A stretch of DNA of 64,000 nucleotides from Trichomonas tenax (lineage: Eukaryota > Parabasalia > Trichomonadida > Trichomonadidae): assembly GCA_023091735.1 (NCBI GenBank), contig JALKBU010000183.1, positions 1 through 64,000 on the forward strand, written 5' to 3'. The notes under the pieces were generated by a model, which was not told the DNA's origin, did not search any database, and saw nothing but the letters and a program-made list of their open reading frames with translations. Of this stretch, positions 51,900 to 60,505 are shown in pieces (the stretch's first letter is position 1; every line of letters begins with the position of its first letter). Both the position numbers and the translations under genes were made by a program.

Positions 51900-53487
51900 T
51901 AAAAGTCTTTGACAATTTGACGATGTCAATTCTTCTTACACGGCAAAATTCAATATTTGACATATAAATCATTCAAATTTTTATTTACAAGACAAAATAT
52001 AAATAAGGTTTTGCTTTATAAACTATTCAATTAAAATTTTACTTGACAAAATCATTTTGATTTGTAAATTATTTTACTTGACAAAAAATCTAATGTTAGA
52101 TTAAAGCCTGGGAATATATAACCACAACTAAACTACTGTAGAAAAGTTATTCATAAAGTTAAAATTAAGATATGACTTTAATAGAAATACAAAAATATAA
52201 CAAATATAACAATATCTATGTTTACGTTTAGAATTAGATAAAGAAGGTACACTATTTGAGGAATTTGGGGATTATAATGCGAAATAGAAATAGCAACAAT
52301 TTGGCATGAATTAAATGTTGTTATTACGGCTCGGCAATGTTACGTTGGTGAAGTATAAATCGTTATCGAGAGATTCTGCTAATTAAAACATTAGCAACAT
52401 ATAAAAAATGCAAAGAAAACCTTACACCTCATAGATTTCTGCATATTGATGGTAGAATTAGATCGGAAGGATCTCACATTATATGCTGTGATGTAGTAGA
52501 TAATATGTTAGCGAATGATAATTTTGTTTGAAAGATTAATTAAGACATTTTTTGCTTTGGATCGGTAGGAATCCTTATACATTCAACCAAATGAGTATGT
52601 GGTTAATCTATAAAATATATTGTATTGATTTTGGAGAAATCAAAAAAAAATCGATTTTATGAGTGAAATAATATAATAATTTTTAGATAATATTTCGATG
52701 ATTTTAAGAAACAACAAAAGTTTTCTTTGAATCTCATACAACTCAAATAAATTTCTAAAAAGCGTGAAATGTGCTCTATAGTGGCATTCTGGTGCTGATT
52801 TTAAAGGTATATTCAATATTTTGAAGATTTCTCAATGACAAAATCTTGAGATTTTGAATGAAATGCAAAATCTTCGGTTTCTTTCAAATTCATTCATACT
52901 TTTCTTCTCATTTATTCGCATTTTCAAACCTCGTTATCTCTTAAAACAGCTCGCTTAGAACACACGAAAACTGATTACTCAGGCAAAATATATTAATATA
53001 GCGTAACAATTTTATATGAATTAGTTCATTTAGGATATTCAGTAATTTTAACAATCATTTTATGAATGCTACGATGGAACGGATCATTAACAACAATAAT
53101 TTATTAATTATTTATAATTTTTTGCATTCACTTTCTAATAATCAAAACCAATGGAGCAATCATGTATATTCATCATCAATAAACTCATATTTAGATGAAT
53201 TATGAGCTCTGTATTTATATAACTTTTTTTTGCATTTTTCATCAAATTTGTCACAGGAAAACAAAATACATCGAATTTCAATGTCATTTATCAACGGAGA
53301 TTTATGTATATCCTTTTAAATTCAACTTTACCATATCTAAAAATATCCAAATAAACAAAATCAATAAAAATCAATCAATTTTCATTCTATTTAATTAATC
53401 ATTATAATATCGCATGAACAAATAATACAATTACAATCATACCATCCTTAGATATTGGCCCGAATATAGAATTATGTGAATCAATTT
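51900..53487. promoter_or_regulatory. Intergenic; six-copy TTTACNNGACAAAA cluster next to the Pro/Tyr-rich gene
   Basis: Between 51930 and 52090: ttacacggcaaaat (51936), tttgacatataaat (51957), tttacaagacaaaat (about 51984), tttacttgacaaaat (about 52038), ttttgatttgtaaat (about 52055) and ttttacttgacaaaaa (about 52072). They lie 35-190 bases upstream of the ATG at 51899. The remaining ~1.4 kb is AT-rich with no supported gene. Confidence 0.45.
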
Positions 53488-53952
53488 CTAATTCAACAAT
53501 CTGTTGATATCTAATCGATCTAAATGAGTAACTGCAGCGTTTTGCAGGTTCTGGTCAATGAATTCCTCGCTTGATCCTTCATTAACATATTGAAAAGAAC
53601 ATTCATTTTTGCTTTCTGCTGAAATAAACAGATGAGGGAAGACAAAGTTCCAATGTTCCGCAAACCAACAGAATAATGCTGTCCTATTCCTTTTGGCCAG
53701 CCTGTCAATTTTAATGTTCAATTTGGAAGCGACTCTAATAGCAATCTGCAGCAACGACAATGCAGTCACATGTGGACCAAGTTGCTGTTCGAAATAGGCT
53801 GTCACATAGTCTAATTTGATCCCGAGGTTATTCATTCTTCTTGAAATCTTTTCATGGTCACGAATACTCTGTGCTGTGGTTTTCTTGTGGCGATTGACTT
53901 TACGCGTTCTGAGAAGTTCAGCAACAAGCCTTTCATCAATCACTTGGTCCAT
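53488..53952 (-). CDS. Small conserved-looking helical protein (154 aa), possible DNA-binding
   Basis: 154 residues from MDQVIDERLVAELLRTRKVN; the frame opens three codons earlier only with TTG, and TTCAAACTTTG upstream resembles the initiator. Basic N-terminal third (RKVNRHKKTTAQSIRDHEKI, SRRMNNLGIKLDYVTAYFEQ) and a central segment (IKIDRLAKRNRTALFCWFAE) with the look of a helix-turn-helix. I recall no named family with certainty; a trichomonad-specific regulator such as an initiator-binding-domain relative is a guess. Regular codon use supports a real gene. Confidence 0.5.
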   Translation of the reverse strand: MDQVIDERLVAELLRTRKVNRHKKTTAQSIRDHEKISRRMNNLGIKLDYVTAYFEQQLGPHVTALSLLQIAIRVASKLNIKIDRLAKRNRTALFCWFAEHWNFVFPHLFISAESKNECSFQYVNEGSSEEFIDQNLQNAAVTHLDRLDINRLLN

Positions 53953-55362
53953 ATTCGACAAAGTTTGAAAAAATTATTCTTTTGAAAAAAGATTGTCAGA
54001 ACGATTACTTTTTATTTTAAATCCTTCTTTCCGAATATCATCTTATTAAATTGCTTTTTATCGTATTTTCTTTTTCATCAACGATAATAGCACCGAATCA
54101 CATATCCCATAAGAATATTCAGCTAAAATCGAAAAATAAGCATTAAATAATACAAAAATTATTTTTAATGACATTATATTCTGTTTAATATGTAATACAA
54201 AGAAACTCGACTAAAATGGAAAAAAATTAAATTGAAATAATTCAATAATTTAACGTTATTAGTTATGAAAAATATTTTTTCATCATTCAAATATTGTCAA
54301 GCGATTCAAAATCCACTAACTTGATACAACATTGTTTTTCAATAGTACAGGTGATTGTTTATGTTAATTTAAAGCTTTCAATTTTAAAACTTTTCTAAAA
54401 TATTGTCAATCATAAAGGGTAAATTGTAAATTCCATATTGAAAAATTTTTGAGATGGAACCTCACAAAAATATCCACACAAAATCTGTTCTAAATCCGGT
54501 GTTCAAAATTGAATTTTGCTGATCAGAAACAACTCAATGATGTAGGTGTATCAATATTATTTACTGATCTATAAATTTTTATTTAGATTTTTATCGATCT
54601 CATGAATAAATTCGGTTTTGACCTCCAAACTTATAGTTTTTCATATTTGCTGTTCTAGCTTAATAACATGCAATGATTAATAGATTTTCGCTCAGTTGTT
54701 GCATAGATTATGTTTATCTATGAATGATTTTACAGGCCAAACAATCTCAATTTTTCTTGGGGCCAAAGAATTTCTAAATCAAAGTTCGAATCTTTTGCAG
54801 TGCTTTTTACGACTGTCATAGGAGAGAAGAAATCAGTTTTTATGGCAAAATAGCAACTTTTTGAGAATTGATTAAATATGTTTCACAATTTAGTATTGAG
54901 CTCTGTTATTTCTATAACATTATGTTTATCAACCTGTCCATCTAATCCTTGCTTCTATTCCTTTTGTTAGCTTTGTTAACTTTTGATCACAATATGTTCA
55001 TTAAGAATCGATTATAGACTTAACCAACCTAATAAAGGTCATCAATAGAACCTGTATCATGGAGTATGATGTAGCTGAGATTTACAGTTTTTCTTTTCAT
55101 TTTTGAAATTTTATATAAACATAAATGAGAACAAAAATTTATGACACTGATTAAATTTCGTTACTATACGGATGTTTCTATGTATTAGAGTTCTATATCT
55201 CTTATAATGTTTTTTATATTAAATCCAGTTTTTTATACGTTCCCAATAAACAAGAAAATAGCTAAAGAGGGGTTGATTAATATAAACTAGTGTAATTTTA
55301 AAAAACAAAATTAGATAGAAATATTATAAATGATATATCACTGTTAAACAGTGTAAGTTATT
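53953..55362. other. AT-rich intergenic stretch
   Basis: 1.4 kb between the start of the small helical gene and the end of the kinase gene. No reading frame, repeat or RNA gene that I can support. Confidence 0.4.
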
Positions 55363-56247
55363 TTAATTGGATAACAGTCTATGCCTCTGACGATTTGGAC
55401 TCATGATCAAAGGGTTCGAAAATAAAGCAGTTGAGAGTGGTCTTACAATCTTTTTTGTGCCTTTGTCTATCTTTGCTCTGATTGCTTTCAAGAGGTCAGA
55501 AGCATTTGGTCTCTTTGTGGGATCAACATTGAGGCAATCTCTGATTAACTTCTTAAAGAAGAGGTCATCAAGTCTATTCTTGTTATATAGGGAATTTATG
55601 ATGCTGTGGAACATCAACTGCTTGGATTCCATCGACCATGGCCATTTTCCCGTCATTAAATTATATAATGTAACGCCTAATGCCCAAATGTCGGCGGCGA
55701 AGGGATCAAATGGCTCTTTTTTGAGGATTTCCGGAGCGAGGAACATCAACGTTCCGGAATAAGCTGTGGAGTTCTCATCTGGTAACAACTTCTTCGCGAG
55801 GCCAAAATCGCATATCTTCACTCGATCATTGGCGTCCATGAGGAAGTTTGACGGTTTAATGTCACCATGAGAAATTCCATTTTCGTGGCAAGAGCAAACA
55901 GAGGCAACTAAGCCTAAAGCTATCTGAGATTGCTTGAGAATAGGAAGGTGCTGATTCTCATGGAGTACTTTTTCAACAGAATTGGGACAAAACTCAATTA
56001 ACATGTAGACATATTGTTTGTGATGGTAATATTTGTAGAGGGTAACGATACATGAACTCCTGATCTGAATCATGCAATCTACTTCATTACCATGAAACTG
56101 CTCAGCCAAGATTCTCTTCAATGCGAAGTTCATTTGATACTGATGAGAGTATACCTTGTAAATGATTCCATAGGATCCCTTTCCTATGGTCTCAACGTAA
56201 TCAAAGCCATAACCCCGGAAGAAAGTCAGATCGATTGGATCTATCAT
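55363..56247 (-). CDS. Small Ser/Thr protein kinase (non-RD, HGD motif)
   Basis: 294 residues, a kinase domain with a 30-residue basic tail. Seen: the glycine loop ETIGKGSYGIIYKV (about 19-32), FALKR with the ATP-anchoring Lys, a helix-C Glu in HGNEVDCM, catalytic loop SHGDIKPSNFLMD (HRD is HGD, so Asp and Asn are kept but Arg is lost), DFGLA, activation segment ending in APE, and DIWALGVTLYNLMTGKWPW. Length and missing accessory domains match the many trichomonad CAMK-like kinases. As a non-RD kinase it may not need activation-loop phosphorylation. Substrate unknown. Confidence 0.93.
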   Translation of the reverse strand: MIDPIDLTFFRGYGFDYVETIGKGSYGIIYKVYSHQYQMNFALKRILAEQFHGNEVDCMIQIRSSCIVTLYKYYHHKQYVYMLIEFCPNSVEKVLHENQHLPILKQSQIALGLVASVCSCHENGISHGDIKPSNFLMDANDRVKICDFGLAKKLLPDENSTAYSGTLMFLAPEILKKEPFDPFAADIWALGVTLYNLMTGKWPWSMESKQLMFHSIINSLYNKNRLDDLFFKKLIRDCLNVDPTKRPNASDLLKAIRAKIDKGTKKIVRPLSTALFSNPLIMSPNRQRHRLLSN

Positions 56248-57316
56248 TTTTTATTTTGAATTGAATCGTATTGAAAAGTCCATTTCTAAATCTTTGTGAA
56301 ATTATGATTATTAGAACATTTCCATTAATTGTTGTTGGTTTGATTTTTGAATACTACACAAAAGATAAAAATGCGATATTTGCAAAATTCTTCGGTATTT
56401 TGATATCGCGAGTATCGCTGTATAGAATATCTAATGAATTTTTGAATTCCTTTTAAAAGTTGTAATATCGATACATACATATGTGCGACGATTTTCATGT
56501 TTTCATTTTTGAAATAGCTTTTCAAAATTTTGTGAATTTTCTTGAAAGTTAACAAAACACGTTTCAGAAATTGATCTAAATTATTTTTTGCTAAATTACT
56601 GTTGATATTTAAATCTGATTTTTAAATCTCAAATTGGCCATTGCTCTCAATATTTTCTGAAATTTGTTCTGCCAATTCAAAAACAATTTTTGACAAATTA
56701 GTCATATAGATAAACTCATTTTAAATCAAATTCTTCAAATTATATTTTTTCTGCTTTGTAAATTTTCGGATTTGGCAAAAATATCAAATACATCTTCAAG
56801 CTTTGATATTGTCATATTCACACCCTTATGGCCATGAAGAGGCCTGAAACTAGAGTCTAATTTCGTTGTAGATATTTCTATCAATTCATATATTTCATGT
56901 GGTTCAATATTTGCAATGTAAAGATCGAAAATTGGTCCTCTAATTTTATCAGATTTATAAGAACTCAAATATCATTATCTGCGTATTCAGCAGTTTATTC
57001 AGGATAAGCAACAGAATCTTTAATATCACAGAGATTGCGAAGATTTTTGATTTGATAAAATTATTTCAAAAAACTAGGATTAAAATTGGACTTTTGCATC
57101 CATATGCTCTTATCTATATTTATGCAATTAATAAGATATTCAAATGAATGCCACTTCAAATATCAATGCAAAACTATAGTTAATGGATGATGAATTTTGG
57201 TTATTGATGTCTTTAATTGTCATGTAAATGGATTTTATATGGCAAAAAATATCTTGAAAACTTTTCAAAATCAATCAATTTTTGACATTTTACTTTGTAA
57301 ATAGTCATATTTTCAA
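56248..57316. promoter_or_regulatory. Intergenic with a gene remnant and motif cluster before the GCFC-like gene
   Basis: Three motif copies precede the plus-strand gene: attgtcatgtaaatg (57216-57230), ttttatatggcaaaaa (57233-57248) and tttttgacattttactttgtaa (57279-57300). An initiator TCATATTTTC at 57305 lies 12 bases before the ATG. Minus strand 56959-56735 is open, with protein-like sequence (FRPLHGHKGVNMTISKLEDV) but no ATG, and may be a gene fragment. Confidence 0.4.
56735..56968 (-). pseudogene. Possible gene fragment, no start codon
   Basis: About 76 codons open on the minus strand, beginning only with TTG, with balanced composition (IRGPIFDLYIANIEPHEIYE; SFRPLHGHKGVNMTISKLED). It is isolated in AT-rich DNA between two real genes. 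Probably the remains of a lost gene; family unknown. Confidence 0.25.
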
Positions 57317-58906
57317 ATGTCAAAATTCACGGATGTAAATTCTCTTCTAAAAAATTTAGGACTTTCAAGTGACTCAGATAGTGGAGAGGATCCATTCCAG
57401 ATCCATGTTCGTCCAAAATTCGCCGGCGTTTCTGAAGAATTTTCAACCCCAAAAGAAATTCATCCTGAATTATTACAACCAAGGGGAATTTGGAGAAAAG
57501 GAAGTGGATTTAAAGATATAAATCTACCAAAAGGCAAAATAGGAAATGATGATTACTTCACAACAACAAAATTATGTCAAGATTTTCAACAATCATTAAT
57601 GAAGTTCGAACAAAATGCCAGATCAATAGCATCAGACAAATCAAACGCATACTTAGAAGCTGAGAATACAAAAGAAAGAATTCGGATGTTGAAGAACCAA
57701 ATTCGTCATTTCAGCATACGTCTTGAGAACGAACAAGCACTTCGAAGCATATCTGATAACTTAAATGCTGATAATTTCGATTTTGAAGGTGCAGTAAAAA
57801 TATGTTTAATATTAGCACAAGACCCAACAATTATAAAACAAGATGATAACAAAATGCATAAATTCTCTAAGAAGAAATCAGATTATGATCCAAAGACAAT
57901 TTCATTTAAAGTCATCGGTCATTATATCCAAAAATTATTACACGATATAGATAATCCACATCAAGAAGAATGGAGCCAAGCCAAGGAGTGGGTTTTAGCT
58001 ATCGGAAAAGTTTTAAACAAACCTGAACTCTGGGAATCATTCCTTGACGAAAAAATCTTTCATCACTTATATACAATCATCGAAAAGAGTCAAAGTGTCA
58101 CATCATTCGTAAAAAGGATGTACAAGTGTGGTGTTTTTTCTGTCCAAAACTGCATTCTATTCTTCTCCAGCACAGCAAGACCGTACTTAACAAAACGCTT
58201 AAGCTTGATGTCAGCAGAAAGCACAAGATATTGGGTTGATTTAGCTGCATCCATAGGAATTGCTGATCACTTTTCAAATATTGTAAGAGATCATGCTTCG
58301 TATATATTGAAGAATTGGAAACCCGGTGATAACACAGCCGCTCTTCTTATTACTCATTGGCCTAACGTTCTTGGTTTGTCAATGGATTTCTTCTATAAAA
58401 CAATTGCACCTAAATTAATTCCATATTTAGAAGAAGGCAATGTTGAAGTCCTTGAGCACTGGTCTTCATTGTTCCCAGAACAATTGACAGCAAGTCTTGT
58501 TGCTGACCACTTCATTAAACATCAAGGCCAAAGGATTGTCAAAATAGCATCATCAAAAGAAGCAGCAAAAGAATATTTAACAGTCAAAGATATAATTCCT
58601 AAAGCTGTGGCCAATAACCAGAAAGTTCTTGAATCTCTTGTTGTTATTTTAGATAACCTGAAGATGCGCAACCATATCACATCTGGTATTAAGCTAAGCG
58701 AAGTTAAGCAGTTTACAGCCGAAGATTTGCTCAAAAATATTGCAATCTCGAATGCAAAGAGTTTCAGAAAACTCGATGCATTCTCAGCAACATACGAGAT
58801 CAACAAAACTGTTGTTGTTGTCAAGGATAATGCTCTTCATATTCTGAATACAGAAAATAACTCTCTAGAGCCAATCTTTGTTTCTGATTTAATTGCAAGA
58901 ATCTAA
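57317..58906 (+). CDS. GCFC/TFIP11-like protein, possible splicing factor
   Basis: 529 residues. Acidic N-terminus (LSSDSDSGEDPFQIHVRPKF), a short conserved-looking LLQPRGIWRKGSGFKDINLP (about 53-72), a coiled segment (about 110-150), then a helical GCFC-like region. WSQAKEWVLAIGKVLNKPEL and NWKPGDNTAALLITHWPNVL, followed by FFYKTIAPKLIPYLE, match the W.P.D...A...L..W..V......I.PKL pattern of TFIP11/Ntr1 and GCFC proteins, which work in spliceosome disassembly. The G-patch normally near the N-terminus of TFIP11 is not evident. Trichomonads have few introns but keep a spliceosome. The assignment is by pattern; the start is supported by TCATATTTTC 12 bases upstream. Confidence 0.5.
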   Translation: MSKFTDVNSLLKNLGLSSDSDSGEDPFQIHVRPKFAGVSEEFSTPKEIHPELLQPRGIWRKGSGFKDINLPKGKIGNDDYFTTTKLCQDFQQSLMKFEQNARSIASDKSNAYLEAENTKERIRMLKNQIRHFSIRLENEQALRSISDNLNADNFDFEGAVKICLILAQDPTIIKQDDNKMHKFSKKKSDYDPKTISFKVIGHYIQKLLHDIDNPHQEEWSQAKEWVLAIGKVLNKPELWESFLDEKIFHHLYTIIEKSQSVTSFVKRMYKCGVFSVQNCILFFSSTARPYLTKRLSLMSAESTRYWVDLAASIGIADHFSNIVRDHASYILKNWKPGDNTAALLITHWPNVLGLSMDFFYKTIAPKLIPYLEEGNVEVLEHWSSLFPEQLTASLVADHFIKHQGQRIVKIASSKEAAKEYLTVKDIIPKAVANNQKVLESLVVILDNLKMRNHITSGIKLSEVKQFTAEDLLKNIAISNAKSFRKLDAFSATYEINKTVVVVKDNALHILNTENNSLEPIFVSDLIARI

Positions 58907-59451
58907 TACGCTATTACATACATCAAATATTATCAATTATAAATCTGTTTGTTAATATTATTTTTTTCATATTTTGATATTTCTCACAAATTATGTATGA
59001 ATGATCCTAAAAAGCAATGGAATATGTAGTATGGCCAAATTTATTTCCAAAATAGTATAAGCATTAGCTGAAAACTAGAAACAAAGCAGATGAAAAAGAA
59101 TCCAAATATGATTGATTTTACATAACAGAAATTACTATTTTACACGACAGAATTAGAAATTACATGACAAAAAATTGAAAGATATCGAAAATCGATGTTT
59201 AATTGTCAAAAAAAATATTTGCCATAAAATTATTTTACATGACAATTATAATCACATTTAATTCAAATATTGTAGTTTATATGACAAAAATATTGTTGTC
59301 ATTTTTCATGTAAAATTTCGCACAATGTGTTATTCATTATATCGCGATTGAAAATTGTCTCACTTAAAGCAGCGGATCCATATATCATCGAAATTTTCCA
59401 AAAATTGCACCTGTCATAAATTTTCTATCGAAGGCATTCACTTCACTTTAG
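58907..59451. promoter_or_regulatory. Aldo/keto reductase upstream region with ~6 TTTACATGACAAA motifs
   Basis: Copies: ttttacataacaga (59117), attttacacgacag (59137), aattacatgacaaa (59158), attttacatgacaat (59232), gtttatatgacaaaa (59275) and gtcatttttcatgtaaaat (59298-59316, inverse). All lie 135-335 bases before the ATG. An initiator TTCACTTTAG ends right at the ATG (TCA at 59443). The gene downstream is the most codon-biased in the window. Function of the motif is inference. Confidence 0.5.
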
Positions 59452-60378
59452 ATGAATCGCATCCCAACAATCGGCTTCGGAACATGGAAGTCTCCTCGCA
59501 CTGACGACCTGATCAACGCTATCCTCTACGCTGTTAAAGAAGCCGGATACATCCATATTGACTGCGCTGCTTGTTATGAGAACGAAGACATCGTCGGCCA
59601 GGCGCTCAAGAAGTGCTGGGAGAGCGGTATCAAGCGTGAGCAGGTCTGGATCACATCAAAACTTTGGAATTCTCACCATCATCCAGAAAATGTTGAAGCT
59701 GCTTGCCGCAAGACACTTAAGGACCTCCAGCTCGACTACTTGGACCTCTACTTGATGCACTATCCAGTCGCTTTCAAGGGCTGCGGTCCAGATGGCGAGA
59801 AATTCCCGAAGGATGAGAACGGCAACATTATCTTCGATGATACAATGTCAATCATCGAGACATGGAAGTGCATGGAGAAGCTCGTCGAGAAGGGCCTAGT
59901 TCGCAGAATCGGTGTTTCCAACTGGACAATCAACCAGTTAGAGCGCCTCAAATACTCCGACATCAAGATCACACCGTACACAAACCAGGTCGAGTTCCAC
60001 CTATACATGCAGCAGGGCCCACTCAGAGATTACCTTCACAAGGAGGGCATCATCTTAACAGGCTACTCAACACTCGGCACACCAGACTGGGCAAAGCCAA
60101 CAGATCCAGTCGTCCTCAAGGATGAAGAGCTCGTCAAGATCGCTGCTGAGACAGGCAGAACAGTTGGTGAAGTTGAGCTCAAGTTCTTGCTCACAATCGA
60201 GCCAGGTGCTTCTCTTCTCGCCAAGTCTGTCACACCAGAGAGGATATACAAGAACAATCACCTTGATTTCGAACTCACAAAGGATCAAGTTGAGCGTCTT
60301 CGCAAGCGTGATCGCTTCTTCCGTTATGTTTCAACAAAGGTCATGTGGAACCGCGATGCTCTCGGTGATGGCTGGTAA
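59452..60378 (+). CDS. Aldo/keto reductase
   Basis: 308 residues, an NADPH-dependent carbonyl reductase of the AKR (beta/alpha)8-barrel family. N-terminal IPTIGFGTWKSP, then the catalytic tetrad Asp37 (HIDCAACYENE), Tyr42, Lys70 (WITSKLW) and His103 (YLMHYPV), all present. GLVRRIGVSNWTINQLERL (about 146-164) and KSVTPERIYKNNHLDFELT match the cofactor-binding end of AKRs. The C-terminus is FYVST-like and ends RDALGDGW. Codon usage is strongly biased to C-ending codons and the gene is clearly G/C-richer than its neighbours, as for a highly expressed gene or one of foreign origin. Initiator TTCACTTTAG abuts the ATG. Confidence 0.95.
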   Translation: MNRIPTIGFGTWKSPRTDDLINAILYAVKEAGYIHIDCAACYENEDIVGQALKKCWESGIKREQVWITSKLWNSHHHPENVEAACRKTLKDLQLDYLDLYLMHYPVAFKGCGPDGEKFPKDENGNIIFDDTMSIIETWKCMEKLVEKGLVRRIGVSNWTINQLERLKYSDIKITPYTNQVEFHLYMQQGPLRDYLHKEGIILTGYSTLGTPDWAKPTDPVVLKDEELVKIAAETGRTVGEVELKFLLTIEPGASLLAKSVTPERIYKNNHLDFELTKDQVERLRKRDRFFRYVSTKVMWNRDALGDGW

Positions 60379-60505
60379 ACCACACCCTCTTCTCTCTATT
60401 CTACGGTAAAAATTTTAATATTAAAAAGATGAAATCTAATGTATTCAAACTTTAAAAAATGCCACATGATTTTAAATCCCCTGTTAAATTTTGATAGCCC
60501 CTCTT

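Noticed and set aside
5561..60378. Spliceosomal introns with the trichomonad consensus
   Set aside because: I looked for the ACTAACACACAG branch/3' site near the frame breaks at 13,930, 36,030 and 62,275 and did not see it.
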